NCBI GenBank assembly: GCA_022842845.1
Contig: JALHOT010000018.1
Span: 1-60,187, forward strand
Direction: 5' to 3'
Origin: Cyclobacteriaceae bacterium
Lineage (GTDB): Bacteria; Bacteroidota; Bacteroidia; Cytophagales; Cyclobacteriaceae
Length of the DNA: 60,187 nt
The notes under the pieces were generated by a model. It was not told the DNA's origin and searched no databases. It saw only the letters and a program-made list of their open reading frames with translations. Positions 25,526 through 34,572 of this stretch are shown in pieces; the stretch's first letter is position 1; each line of letters opens with the position of its first letter. The position numbers and the translations under genes are program-made.

Positions 25526-26512
25526 ATGACCAAATCAGAATTTAAGGAACTACTCCATCGCTATACCAAGAGCACCCAAAAGGAGGCTGAACAAGTTATT
25601 CTGTTGGAGAAAGAGTATCCTTACAGCCAAATTCTACATTCACTGGCTGCCCGTTTAAGTAAAGATCATAGTCTTCCTGCTCATCAAGAAGAATTGCAGC
25701 TGGCAGCTGTGTACAGTGCCGACCGCCATGTGCTTAAACTGATCATGACGGGAGAATTAGAAACAAATACTACTTCGGATAATGCTGTTAATACTGATGG
25801 TCACTCCTCAGATGAAGAGTATCATGATTATGCCGATGAGGTTGTCCATGACCTGGAGAGGCTCCATGAACTGAAGCATAATTTTGAAATGCTTTATGAT
25901 GAGCAAACCAAAAGAAATAATGCAGGTCAACAAAAGACCGCCAGTACCAAAGTACAAACGCGTGAAATCAAGAAGGCAAAATCAAAGACAAAGGAGCCTG
26001 TAAAATCAAAAGCTGGTAAAGGTCCTGTGAATACCGCTAGGGTGGTTAAGTCATCTAAAAAAGTGAAACTTAAGGCAAAGAAAACCCTGGCAAAAACTGC
26101 TAAAGCAGTCCCTGCTAAAAAAAAGCTCAAACCAAAGCATCAAAAAAAAAGCCTACAGCCAAAAAAAGAAACGCTAAACGATGATATTCTTCAGGAAATT
26201 GAAGCAACCAAACGCAAACTCAAACCTGAAAGCTCCAAACAGAAGGAACAAATTCAACTCATCGACCAGTTTATCAAAGCACAGCCAAGTATTAGTAGCC
26301 TGAGAGACCGTGCCGCTTCGGCTCCTCAAGGTGACCTCGCATCCTACAAGCAAGGAGAGTTTGGAGATCAGATCATTTCCGAAACCCTGGTAGGTATATT
26401 AATCAGGCAGGGCAAGAAAGAAAAGGCTATTGAAGTGCTCAAAAAGCTAATTTGGAAATTTCCACAAAAAAAGGCTTACTTTGCGGCTCAAATTGAAGAA
26501 CTTAAGAAGTAA
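25526..26512 (+). CDS. lysine-rich protein with C-terminal TPR-like segment
   Basis: A 328-aa protein of unknown function found between lptE and secG. The N-terminus (about residues 1-90) is helical and begins MTKSEFKELLHRY. A middle region of about 85 residues (about 131-218) is low-complexity and dominated by Lys, Ala, Pro and Val. The C-terminus (about 225-328) returns to a folded, TPR-like helical end (ISETLVGILIRQGKKEKAIEVLKKLIWKFPQ, split about 285-315). The position before secG is shared in Bacteroidota. It lacks a signal peptide; the basic region could bind nucleic acid or membrane. Confidence 0.75.
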   Translation: MTKSEFKELLHRYTKSTQKEAEQVILLEKEYPYSQILHSLAARLSKDHSLPAHQEELQLAAVYSADRHVLKLIMTGELETNTTSDNAVNTDGHSSDEEYHDYADEVVHDLERLHELKHNFEMLYDEQTKRNNAGQQKTASTKVQTREIKKAKSKTKEPVKSKAGKGPVNTARVVKSSKKVKLKAKKTLAKTAKAVPAKKKLKPKHQKKSLQPKKETLNDDILQEIEATKRKLKPESSKQKEQIQLIDQFIKAQPSISSLRDRAASAPQGDLASYKQGEFGDQIISETLVGILIRQGKKEKAIEVLKKLIWKFPQKKAYFAAQIEELKK

Positions 26513-26514
26513 TC

Positions 26515-26856
26515 ATGTACACACTTATCATTGGATTTATCATTTTTCTGGCTTTTCTGCTTGTAATTGTTGTTTTAGCCCAAAATTCTAAAGGCGGTGG
26601 CCTCACCAGCCAGTTTGGAGGTTCAGGAGCCAGCAACATGTTTGGTGTAAAAAAGACAGGCGATTTTCTTGAAAAAGCTACTTGGGTATTAGTTGCCCTC
26701 ATCATGGTTTTAGCCTTGGCCACTAATTTTACTACTCCAAGTGTAAGAAGCTCTAACGAAATTTTGGATGCTGCCGGTGAACAAGCACCTGCTCAGCAGC
26801 CTGTAGATAACTCAAATACTATTCCAGTAGAGGCTCCTGCAGACTCAGCTCAATAA
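26515..26856 (+). CDS. secG: preprotein translocase subunit SecG
   Basis: A small SecYEG subunit (113 aa) that speeds protein export. Two membrane helices (about residues 2-22 and 55-75) flank the conserved cytoplasmic loop VLAQNSKGGGLTSQFGGSG and FGVKKTGDFLEKATW. The C-terminal tail is rich in Pro, Ala and Gln. It starts 2 nt after the preceding stop and ends the miaB operon, with a terminator just downstream. Confidence 0.95.
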   Translation: MYTLIIGFIIFLAFLLVIVVLAQNSKGGGLTSQFGGSGASNMFGVKKTGDFLEKATWVLVALIMVLALATNFTTPSVRSSNEILDAAGEQAPAQQPVDNSNTIPVEAPADSAQ

Positions 26857-26876
26857 CATTTTACGAAACACATGTA

Positions 26877-26897
26877 AAGCCCCGCAAGGGGCTTTTT
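26877..26897 (+). terminator. Rho-independent terminator after secG
   Basis: AAGCCCC (26877-26883), GCAA loop, GGGGCTT (26888-26894), then TTT. A 7-bp stem with a GNRA tetraloop, 20 nt after the secG stop, closes the miaB-to-secG operon. Confidence 0.85.
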
Positions 26898-26913
26898 CAT
26901 TTAAAGGCATTGT

Positions 26914-27909
26914 ATGGAAACTTTTTGGATCGATTCAGGAAAAATTAAGGTCTCCGCAGTAGCACTTGGTGGACGCATCACATCGCTGCTTACACCTGAT
27001 CATAATGGAAATATCGCTGATGTAGTGCTAAGCCCGCAAGACCTTACTAAGGGCAATCCATTTTACGGAGCTATTATTGGTCGTGTGGCCAATCGTATCA
27101 AAGAAGGCAAGCTCAATCTAGCAGGCAAATCTTATCAGTTAAGCATTAATAATCCACCTAACCATTTGCACGGTGGTCCTCAGGGCTTTCATGCCGCACA
27201 GTGGCAGGTCGTGGCTAAAAAGCCAGATACTATGCATCTCCAGTATAAAAGCCCTGCCGGAGAAGAGGACTATCCAGGTAACGTTACTGCCGAAGTCAGC
27301 TACACGGTAAAAGATTTTGATTTGATTATCGAAATGAAGGCCAGCAGCGATGCCACCACAGCTATCAACATGAGTCATCACTGCTTTTTTAATTTAGCAG
27401 GCGAAGGCAATGGAGATATTTTGGACCATCGCCTACAAATCAATGCAGACTATTTTACACCACTGACTGCCCATCAAATACCAACAGGTGAAATTCGCCC
27501 AGTACTTGGCAGTTATTTTGATTTCAAAAAATTGAAACGCATAGGGCAAGACATCAATGCGGCAGATGAACAGTTAACTTTTGGCAACGGGTATGATCAT
27601 AACTATATCATCACTCAGGAAAATCCAGCCACGCAAGCCTTAACGGTAGCAGCCAGGGTTGAAGAACCCATGAATGGCCGCTGTATGGAGGTGCACACCA
27701 ATGCCCCTGGTATCCAATTGTATACTGGTAACTTTATGGATGGTACTGATATAGGAAAAACAGGCATTCCTTATGCTAGACGTACTGCCTTCTGTTTGGA
27801 ACCCCAACATTTCCCGGATGCGCTTAACCATCCACATTTTCCCTCCATTATTCTTGAGGCTGGACAAACCTACAGCCGCACCATCATTTATCGTTTCGGC
27901 ACATGCTAA
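26914..27909 (+). CDS. galM: aldose 1-epimerase (galactose mutarotase)
   Basis: Interconverts alpha and beta anomers of aldoses (331 aa). It is a beta-sandwich enzyme with the conserved N-terminal GRVANRIKEGKLNLAGKSY (about residues 50-68), HLHGGPQGFHAAQW (about 86-99), the catalytic-His segment NMSHHCFFNLAGEG (about 152-165) and the C-terminal FCLEPQHFPDALNHP carrying the catalytic Glu. There is no signal peptide, so it is cytoplasmic. It stands alone after the secG terminator, with no sugar-utilisation genes next to it. Confidence 0.95.
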   Translation: METFWIDSGKIKVSAVALGGRITSLLTPDHNGNIADVVLSPQDLTKGNPFYGAIIGRVANRIKEGKLNLAGKSYQLSINNPPNHLHGGPQGFHAAQWQVVAKKPDTMHLQYKSPAGEEDYPGNVTAEVSYTVKDFDLIIEMKASSDATTAINMSHHCFFNLAGEGNGDILDHRLQINADYFTPLTAHQIPTGEIRPVLGSYFDFKKLKRIGQDINAADEQLTFGNGYDHNYIITQENPATQALTVAARVEEPMNGRCMEVHTNAPGIQLYTGNFMDGTDIGKTGIPYARRTAFCLEPQHFPDALNHPHFPSIILEAGQTYSRTIIYRFGTC

Positions 27910-27941
27910 GTAAGTTGTGAGCACTGTACGCCACAAATGCT

Positions 27942-27949
27942 TATTTTTG
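27942..27949 (+). promoter_or_regulatory. -7 promoter box upstream of the Rieske gene
   Basis: TATTTTTG matches TAnnTTTG exactly, 13 nt before the ATG at 27963. A GTTG at 27914-27917 is farther away than the usual 19-bp spacing, so the -33 element is uncertain. Confidence 0.45.
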
Positions 27950-27962
27950 AGTGCTTGCTGAT

Positions 27963-29000
27963 ATGACTCAATCATTGATATTAAAGAACCTCTGGTATTT
28001 TGCCATGCATGGTTCCTTTCTAAAATCCGGAAAGCTCACTGCAAAAGAGATAGCAGGAGAGCGTATTGCCTTTGGCAGAAATGAAAATGGTGAACCCTTC
28101 GCCCTCCGCGATAACTGCCCGCATAGAGGCGTGCCCTTATCAGAGGGTTGGTACAAAGACAACCGCATTCAATGCTGTTATCATGGTTGGGAATTTGATT
28201 GCTCGGGAAACTGCACCAATATACCAGCCTTGGCTGATAAAGCTTTTGATACCAAAAAGATCAAGGTCTTTGAATATCCTTGTAAAGAAGTTAATGGCAC
28301 GATTTGGATTTATATCCCCCAAAATAAACTTCAACTTCAGGATGCAAACAGTAGCCTGCCCAACTTACTTATTCCTAATGAAAAGCAATTTCTCTTTGTA
28401 GAAAAGGTAACGATGCCAACTGACATTGATCACGCAGTGATTGGTTTAATCGACCCTGCCCACGTTACTTTTGTGCATCAATCTTGGTACTGGCGTTCAG
28501 CTAAAAAATTAAAACTTAAAACCAAAGAATTTGCTCCATCTGAAAAAGGTTTTAAGATGGTGAGACACAAACCCTCTTCTAACTCCAAAGGGTATAGCAT
28601 ATTAGGAGAAAGCTCTACTGAAATTGATTTTCAATTACCGGGTAACCGATTTGAACACATTAAAGTTGGCAAGCACGAGATTGTTTCCATTACCTGCCTT
28701 ACTCCTATTAACGAAAATGCTACGGAGCTAAACCATATTTTCTATACCACTATCCCTGCCGTTAAGTACTTATGGTGGCCGCTTCGCCAATTGGGTAAGC
28801 AGTTCATTCACCAAGACTTAGGGGTATTCAACAAATTAAAAAGAGGATTAGAAACAAAACCTACTTTAATGCTGTTAGGTGAACCTGATATGCAAGCGCG
28901 TTGGTATCATGAACTAAAACGGCAATGGGATCTATCTCAACAAAATAAAACAGAATTTGTCAACCCGGTAAAAGATCAGACCCTTCACTGGATTACCTAA
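27963..29000 (+). CDS. Rieske [2Fe-2S] oxygenase, aromatic-ring-hydroxylating type
   Basis: The oxygenase component of a Rieske non-haem iron system (345 aa). The Rieske domain (about residues 6-115) has the ligands C-x-H in CPHRGVPLS (about 46-54) and C-x-x-H in CCYHGWEFD (about 70-78). The C-terminal catalytic domain includes IGLIDPAHVTFVHQSWYW, which supplies a His-rich iron site. The ATG at 27963 sits just after a -7 box and replaces an upstream GTG at 27951. No ferredoxin or reductase gene is nearby, so the electron donor and substrate are unknown. Confidence 0.88.
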   Translation: MTQSLILKNLWYFAMHGSFLKSGKLTAKEIAGERIAFGRNENGEPFALRDNCPHRGVPLSEGWYKDNRIQCCYHGWEFDCSGNCTNIPALADKAFDTKKIKVFEYPCKEVNGTIWIYIPQNKLQLQDANSSLPNLLIPNEKQFLFVEKVTMPTDIDHAVIGLIDPAHVTFVHQSWYWRSAKKLKLKTKEFAPSEKGFKMVRHKPSSNSKGYSILGESSTEIDFQLPGNRFEHIKVGKHEIVSITCLTPINENATELNHIFYTTIPAVKYLWWPLRQLGKQFIHQDLGVFNKLKRGLETKPTLMLLGEPDMQARWYHELKRQWDLSQQNKTEFVNPVKDQTLHWIT

Positions 29001-29007
29001 ATTACGG

Positions 29008-30087
29008 CTAATACTCGATGTAAGCTCCGATGGAAACTCTTTGCACCGGGTTTATTGGATCGTTGCTATAGATCGTAATGAATTTTTGTTGAGTACCCTT
29101 TCGTTGCTCACCATTAAAACGTATCGTTAATGACTGAGCCTTTCCTGGCACAATTGTCTGCTTTTCCAATTCGGTAGTCAAACACTGACAGTTACTTTGA
29201 ATGTAACGTATCTTCAACTCTTGCCTGCCATTATTGATTAAAGAAATCTTTCGCTCAACAGTGTTACCAGCAGCAAAGCGACCCAAATCGATAATGGATT
29301 CTGACAAAGCCAGACGAGGGGATTTGGCAAGTTCCTCTTTGGTTAATGGTGGAAAAAACTCCTCTAGGGTAGCGTAGACAGAAAAAGATTTGCGAGGCAA
29401 CTCTTTATCGTTGGTTATAAACTCTATGTTGTCGCTTTGAAAACCATAGGCATTTCTCTGCAATCCGTTGTATCCAACACGGATCGTTCCCTTCTCTCCT
29501 TCCTTTAGCGTTGTAAAAGAAAGATCTATTTTGACATGCTTGGGAGCAATCGGTAAACCATTGACGGTTATAGGAGCATCACCACCATTTACTACTTCAA
29601 ATTCTTTCCACACATACTCATCCTTCAAAAAAACCTTTCCCATGTTAAAGCCTGTACTGACCAGCCTCCAATTACCCTTAGTCTCTCTAAATGTGCTGTA
29701 ATTATTTTCGAGCACTACATTGCCTTTGATCGTTAGTACCACTGTCTCAGCTTGACCATCTGTGGTAACTGCAAGCGTTTTGTTAAAAAAGCCAGGTCTT
29801 GATTTTGGATCGAACTTAGCAGCAACAAAACCCTTTGCCCCTGGTGCCACTACATCTTTCGTCCAATCGGGTGTTGTACAACCACACGATGGCTTGACCC
29901 CCAGTATTTTAACAGGCCGGCCACTTACATTCTCAAACTGAAAGTTGTGTGTAACAGGGCCTGCTACTTCTTGCACATTACCAAAATCAAAAACCATTTC
30001 CTCAAAACGAAGCGTTTCCTTTCGCTGGGCCAAAAGACTTGACGAAGTATAAATGAGAATGAAGGCCGCTATAAAAACTCTTTTCAT
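29008..30087 (-). CDS. DUF1573 domain exported protein
   Basis: A 359-aa exported protein with a signal peptide ending near SSLLAQ. Two DUF1573 modules (Ig-like, ASPM/SPD-2/Hydin-related) are visible: one near residues 25-120 (FEEMVFDFGNVQEVAG, GVKPSCGCTTPDW) and one near 255-355 (SESIIDLGRFAAGNTVERKI, IQSNCQCLTTELEKQTIVPG). Each carries the usual CxC. These modules are common in periplasmic Bacteroidota proteins of unknown function. The ATG at 30087 (MKRVF) is chosen over one 9 nt upstream. It converges on the Rieske gene with a 7-nt gap. Confidence 0.87.
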   Translation of the reverse strand: MKRVFIAAFILIYTSSSLLAQRKETLRFEEMVFDFGNVQEVAGPVTHNFQFENVSGRPVKILGVKPSCGCTTPDWTKDVVAPGAKGFVAAKFDPKSRPGFFNKTLAVTTDGQAETVVLTIKGNVVLENNYSTFRETKGNWRLVSTGFNMGKVFLKDEYVWKEFEVVNGGDAPITVNGLPIAPKHVKIDLSFTTLKEGEKGTIRVGYNGLQRNAYGFQSDNIEFITNDKELPRKSFSVYATLEEFFPPLTKEELAKSPRLALSESIIDLGRFAAGNTVERKISLINNGRQELKIRYIQSNCQCLTTELEKQTIVPGKAQSLTIRFNGEQRKGTQQKFITIYSNDPINPVQRVSIGAYIEY

Positions 30088-30206
30088 AATGATCATTAAT
30101 AAGGAAAATAAGCTGATAAAATCAACATTTCACCAAGCATCAAAGTAACGCTGAATTTCGGAGAAAATTACCAATAGAAGTGATCATGATTCAGGGCTTT
30201 TGCCTT

Positions 30207-30214
30207 TATATTTG
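30207..30214 (+). promoter_or_regulatory. -7 promoter box upstream of trpS
   Basis: TATATTTG matches TAnnTTTG exactly and lies 6 nt before the trpS ATG, so the leader would be nearly absent. No clear -33 element is seen. Confidence 0.45.
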
Positions 30215-30220
30215 TGCATT

Positions 30221-31192
30221 ATGGCAAGAATTTTAACGGGTATACAAAGCAGTGGACGCCCACACTTAGGCAATTTGTTGGGAGCAATTATCCCCGCCAT
30301 TAAATTATCTCAGCAAGCAGGCAATGAATCTTTTTTCTTTATTGCCGACTTACATTCAATGACCTCCATTAAAGATGCCACTACGCGCATCAATAATGTC
30401 AATGCCGTTGCTGCTGCGTGGTTGGCCTTTGGCTTTGATATTGAGAAAAACCTTTTGTACCGGCAATCGCGCATTCCGGAAGTATGTGAACTTACATGGT
30501 ATTTAAACTGCATGACGCCCTTTCCTATGCTGGCGAATGCGCATTCATTCAAAGACAAATCTGAGAAACTGGCTGATGTTAATGCAGGATTGTTTACATA
30601 CCCTGTGCTGATGACGGCTGATATCATTTTGTATAATGCCAACTTAGTGCCGGTAGGAAAAGACCAAAAACAACATCTGGAAATGGCGCGCGACCTGGCC
30701 ACTGCCTTTAATAATCAATATGGGGAAACCTTCGTAGTGCCTGAAGCAAGGATTGAGGAAAGTGTAATGACCATACCCGGTACAGACGGACAAAAAATGA
30801 GCAAGTCCTATGGAAATATCATAGACATCTTTTTACCCGAAAAGGAATTACGCAAGCAGGTGATGTCTATTGTCACTGACAGTACCCCTATGGAAGCTCC
30901 TAAAAATCCTGACACCGATAATGTTTTTGCCATCTATAGCCTTGTAGCAAATGCTGATCAAAGTGAAGCCATGCGTGCTAAATACCTGGCTGGCCATTAT
31001 GGCTATGGTCATGCCAAGCAAGAACTCTTTGAATTACTCTTAAGCAAATATGCTCAAGAGCGCGAAGCCTTTAATTTCTATATGAGCAATTTACCAGAAC
31101 TGAACAAGAAACTAGCGCAGGGAGAAGATAAAGCACGTGTAATCGCGCAAGAAGTGCTGGCACGCGTTCGTCAAAAGTTAGGATTTGCTTAA
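30221..31192 (+). CDS. trpS: tryptophan--tRNA ligase
   Basis: A class I synthetase that charges tRNA-Trp (323 aa). The HIGH motif appears as GRPHLGN (about residues 10-16) and KMSKS as QKMSKSYGN (about 192-200). The DLHSMTS and PVLMTADIILYNA segments are standard for TrpRS. The ATG at 30221 gives the family start MARILTGIQ; an upstream in-frame start at 30200 is not supported. It converges on the trp operon end with 6 nt between the genes, placing tryptophan charging beside tryptophan synthesis. Confidence 0.97.
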   Translation: MARILTGIQSSGRPHLGNLLGAIIPAIKLSQQAGNESFFFIADLHSMTSIKDATTRINNVNAVAAAWLAFGFDIEKNLLYRQSRIPEVCELTWYLNCMTPFPMLANAHSFKDKSEKLADVNAGLFTYPVLMTADIILYNANLVPVGKDQKQHLEMARDLATAFNNQYGETFVVPEARIEESVMTIPGTDGQKMSKSYGNIIDIFLPEKELRKQVMSIVTDSTPMEAPKNPDTDNVFAIYSLVANADQSEAMRAKYLAGHYGYGHAKQELFELLLSKYAQEREAFNFYMSNLPELNKKLAQGEDKARVIAQEVLARVRQKLGFA

Positions 31193-31198
31193 GTTATC

Positions 31199-31552
31199 TT
31201 ACTGAAACAACTTTTTAAAAACCTCTTCATCGAAGCCTACTGCTAGCACTTGGCCATCAGCTTCAAGTAAAGGTCGCTTAATCATGCTGGTGTATTCTTT
31301 GAGTACAGCAAGCGCTGCCTTTTCATTCGTAACTTTTGCCTGCTCCTCCTCAGAGAGCTTTTTCCAGGTGGTGCCCTTTTTATTTAAGAGCAATTCCCAC
31401 CCTACCTGCTTACTCCACTTTTTCAGTTTGGCCTCCGAGATGCCCTCCTTCTTATAATCGTGAAAAACATACTTGATCTTTTTCTTATCAAGCCAAGTTG
31501 TTGCCTTCTTTACTGTATCGCAACTCTTTATACCGTATATAATCAATTCCAT
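31199..31552 (-). CDS. Spx/ArsC-like thioredoxin-fold protein
   Basis: A 117-aa protein of the ArsC/Spx/YffB fold. The N-terminal IIYGIKSCDTVKKATTWLD holds one conserved Cys (about residue 11) but lacks the CxxC of Spx redox switches. KRPLLEADGQVLAVGFDEE near residues 92-110 is the cis-Pro and C-terminal family motif. It could be a glutathione- or thioredoxin-linked reductase; true arsenate reduction is not indicated. It is 31 nt after aroF on the same strand, so it may be the last gene of the trp operon. Confidence 0.85.
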   Translation of the reverse strand: MELIIYGIKSCDTVKKATTWLDKKKIKYVFHDYKKEGISEAKLKKWSKQVGWELLLNKKGTTWKKLSEEEQAKVTNEKAALAVLKEYTSMIKRPLLEADGQVLAVGFDEEVFKKLFQ

Positions 31553-31583
31553 AGATAATTGTTATTCAATAATATCGTACCTA

Positions 31584-32594
31584 TTAAAGTGCATGTAAAA
31601 ACTCATAGGCTTTCTTCAACTTTTGTATCAACAAAGCTGACTCTGCAAAATCTAATGTCTGCTGTCCGTCACTCGCTGCTTTTTCGGGTTGCTGATGCGT
31701 TTCATAAATTATTCCATCTGCTCCTGCCATCACCGCTGCCAAGGCTACAGGCTCAACAAACTCACGAATACCAATACCATGAGAAGGATCTGCCACTACT
31801 GGTAAGTGTGTTTTTTCCTTGAGTATAGGAATCGCATTAATATCCATGGTGTTGCGGCTGGCCTTTTCATAAGTACGAATACCACGCTCGCACAAAATCA
31901 ATTTTTCATTACCAGCAGAGAATACATATTCAGCTGAATACAATAACTCCTCAATAGTACCTGATATGCCGCGCTTGATCATCACTGCTTTGTCTACTTT
32001 ACCTAACTCATCCAAGAGGTTAAAGTTTTGTGTATTTCTGGCACCCACCTGAAACACGTCTACGTAATCATACATCTCAGCTATCTGGCTGACCTGCATG
32101 ACCTCAGTAACAATCTTAATACCGGCTTCCTTTGCTTGCTTGTACCATAGCTTCAACCCATCAACGCCCATCCCTCTAAAAGCATAGGGTGAACTGCGCG
32201 GTTTGAACACGCCTCCGCGCATGATGCGCACATCATTATCTTTTAAATGTTGAAGGGTAAGCGCTACCTGCTGCTCACTTTCTATGGAACAAGGGCCTGC
32301 CATAATCGCCAGTTTGCCCTCTCCGATAGTCACGCCATCACCTAGATCCATTTGAGATCTCCCCACCTTCCACTTCCGGGAAACCAATTTATAATCATCT
32401 GATACGCGATGAATATCTTTGATGCCTGGCATATGACCAAGGGTACGCAAATCAAATTCTTGCTTGCCAATGCCAACCAGGTAATGATTACCCTGGGTGG
32501 TTACTTCAGTTGTTTTGTAGCCAAGCTTGGCAACTGCCTGAGCAATCTGTTCTTTTTCTGGCGCTGAAATCGCACTATTAAACTGAATAATCAT
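31584..32594 (-). CDS. aroF: 3-deoxy-7-phosphoheptulonate synthase (DAHP synthase, AroF/type I beta)
   Basis: The first committed step to aromatic amino acids: condenses phosphoenolpyruvate and erythrose-4-phosphate (336 aa). The N-terminal ferredoxin-like/ACT-like domain (about residues 1-75) precedes a KDO8P-synthase-type TIM barrel with IMAGPCSIES (about 93-102), RGGVFKPRSSPYAF, KRGISGTIEELL and the metal-binding VVADPSHGIGIRE. The N-terminal domain in this class can mediate feedback inhibition. It is 3 nt after trpA, so it is part of the trp operon and under the attenuator upstream of trpE. Confidence 0.93.
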   Translation of the reverse strand: MIIQFNSAISAPEKEQIAQAVAKLGYKTTEVTTQGNHYLVGIGKQEFDLRTLGHMPGIKDIHRVSDDYKLVSRKWKVGRSQMDLGDGVTIGEGKLAIMAGPCSIESEQQVALTLQHLKDNDVRIMRGGVFKPRSSPYAFRGMGVDGLKLWYKQAKEAGIKIVTEVMQVSQIAEMYDYVDVFQVGARNTQNFNLLDELGKVDKAVMIKRGISGTIEELLYSAEYVFSAGNEKLILCERGIRTYEKASRNTMDINAIPILKEKTHLPVVADPSHGIGIREFVEPVALAAVMAGADGIIYETHQQPEKAASDGQQTLDFAESALLIQKLKKAYEFLHAL

Positions 32595-32597
32595 AAA

Positions 32598-33380
32598 CTA
32601 TTTTTCCTTTTTAAGGCTTGTAACAAAAGTGTGAATGTCCTTTTCTAAATCTGCAGACTTTTCAAGCATGGCAATAAATGCGCTGCCTATTATTGCGCCA
32701 GGTGCATACTGGCAAGCTTGAGTAAAAGTTGAGTGATCATGAATGCCAAAACCAATAAGATGAGGATTTTTCATTTGAAGTGCGGCTAACCTTTCAAAGT
32801 AAGCTATTTGATCAGGATTAAAACTGCCTTTAGTACCCGTTGTACTCGATGCTGAAACGGCATATACAAAACCCGATGACAGTGAATCAATCATACGGAT
32901 ACGCTCTTCGGAAGTAGTCGGTGAAATCAAAAAAGACATGCAAAGGCCAACTTCTTCCATTGACTTTTGATAAAACTTTTGAAACTCATTGACAGGAAGG
33001 TCCGGCAAAATCAAACCATCAGCACCTGCTGCTTTAGCATCTTTAATAAAACGTTCTACGCCATATTGCATTACCGGATTCAAATAGCCCATGAGTACGA
33101 TGGGCAGCTTCACTTGCTTTCTGATCTCCTTTACTTGCTCGAGCAATAAAGGCAAAGTCATGCCTGCATCCAAGGCTACTTTATTACTCGCTTGTATGGT
33201 AGGTCCATCTGCCACAGGGTCTGAAAAGGGAATACCTATCTCAATAATATCAGCCCCTGCCTCTTCCAGTATTTTGGCAATGCGAATGGTGTCATGCTTA
33301 CCGGGAAAACCAGCCGTATAAAAGATGGAAAGTATCTTATGGCTCTTCTTTTCAAAGAGTGAAATCAATCTGTTTTTCAT
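32598..33380 (-). CDS. trpA: tryptophan synthase alpha chain
   Basis: Cleaves indole-3-glycerol phosphate to indole and glyceraldehyde-3-phosphate, and passes indole to TrpB (260 aa). GADIIEIGIPFSDPVADGPTIQ contains the catalytic Glu and Asp (read as two pieces near residues 39-60), and PDLPVNEF and ISPTTSEERI are in their usual places. It lies 10 nt after trpB in the operon. Confidence 0.97.
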   Translation of the reverse strand: MKNRLISLFEKKSHKILSIFYTAGFPGKHDTIRIAKILEEAGADIIEIGIPFSDPVADGPTIQASNKVALDAGMTLPLLLEQVKEIRKQVKLPIVLMGYLNPVMQYGVERFIKDAKAAGADGLILPDLPVNEFQKFYQKSMEEVGLCMSFLISPTTSEERIRMIDSLSSGFVYAVSASSTTGTKGSFNPDQIAYFERLAALQMKNPHLIGFGIHDHSTFTQACQYAPGAIIGSAFIAMLEKSADLEKDIHTFVTSLKKEK

Positions 33381-33390
33381 TTGTCACTGA

Positions 33391-34572
33391 TTAATATTTT
33401 CCCCACTTGATATACGTATCTAAATCTTTATCACCCCTTCCGGATAAATTGATCACGACTACATCATCTTTATCAAAACTTATCTTATCAAGCGCTGCCA
33501 AAGCATGCGCTGTTTCTATGGCGGGTATAATGCCTTCCAAGCGACTTAAGGCAATGCCTGCCTGCATGGCCTCTTCATCGGTAATACTCAAAAACTGCGC
33601 ACGTTCCGTTTCAAACAAATGGGCATGCATGGGGCCAATACCTGGATAATCAAGCCCTGCAGAAATAGAATAAGGTTCTATCACCTGTCCATCCTCTGTT
33701 TGCATGAGCAAAGTTTTGCTGCCATGCAAAACACCTGGCTTTCCTAAAACGGTTGTCGCAGCTGATTCTCCTGAGTCAACACCTTTACCAGCTGCCTCTG
33801 CACCTATCAAGGTCACTTGCTCTTCTTCAATAAAATGATAAAAGGCACCGGCTGCATTACTGCCACCACCTACGCAGGCAATTACATAATCAGGATAGGG
33901 GTTGCCAATTTCTGTAGTTAACTGCGCCTTAATTTCCTGACTGATCACAGATTGAAACCTGGCCACCATATCTGGATAAGGATGTGGGCCTACTACAGAA
34001 CCAATAATATAATGTGTATCGGTAGGGTTGTTAATCCAGTGACGCATCGCTTCATTCGTAGCATCTTTCAAGGTCATGCTGCCACTCAGTGCCGGAACCA
34101 CCTTTGCACCTAAAATACGCATACGCTCTACATTAGGCTTCTGCCTTTCCATGTCATGTTTGCCCATGTACACAATACAGTCCATACCCATTAATGCGCA
34201 AACAGTAGCGGTAGCCACGCCATGTTGACCGGCACCAGTTTCTGCAATGATCTTGTTCTTGCCAAGAGCCCTTGCCACCAGTATTTGCCCAATGGTATTG
34301 TTTACCTTATGGGCACCGGTGTGACATAAATCTTCCCGCTTCAAATAAATGCTGGCGCCATACTGGGCTGACAATCGTTTGGCGAGAAACAAAGGTGTTG
34401 GTCTTCCTACAAAGTCTTTCAATAAGTCATGAAAAGATTTTTGAAAAGAAGGAGTTGATATAATGTCGAGATAACGCTCACGCAACTCTTCTACGTTTGG
34501 GTGCAACATCTCAGGAATATAAGCGCCACCAAAATTTCCATAATAACCTTCATCTGATACCCTGTACTTCAT
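33391..34572 (-). CDS. trpB: tryptophan synthase beta chain
   Basis: A PLP enzyme that joins indole and serine to make tryptophan (393 aa). The PLP Lys is in HKVNNTIGQ (about residues 85-93). The phosphate loop is [10 protein letters not shown] and the C-terminal [13 protein letters not shown] is conserved. Its start overlaps the trpF stop by 4 nt (ATGA), suggesting translational coupling. Confidence 0.98.
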   Translation of the reverse strand: MKYRVSDEGYYGNFGGAYIPEMLHPNVEELRERYLDIISTPSFQKSFHDLLKDFVGRPTPLFLAKRLSAQYGASIYLKREDLCHTGAHKVNNTIGQILVARALGKNKIIAETGAGQHGVATATVCALMGMDCIVYMGKHDMERQKPNVERMRILGAKVVPALSGSMTLKDATNEAMRHWINNPTDTHYIIGSVVGPHPYPDMVARFQSVISQEIKAQLTTEIGNPYPDYVIACVGGGSNAAGAFYHFIEEEQVTLIGAEAAGKGVDSGESAATTVLGKPGVLHGSKTLLMQTEDGQVIEPYSISAGLDYPGIGPMHAHLFETERAQFLSITDEEAMQAGIALSRLEGIIPAIETAHALAALDKISFDKDDVVVINLSGRGDKDLDTYIKWGKY

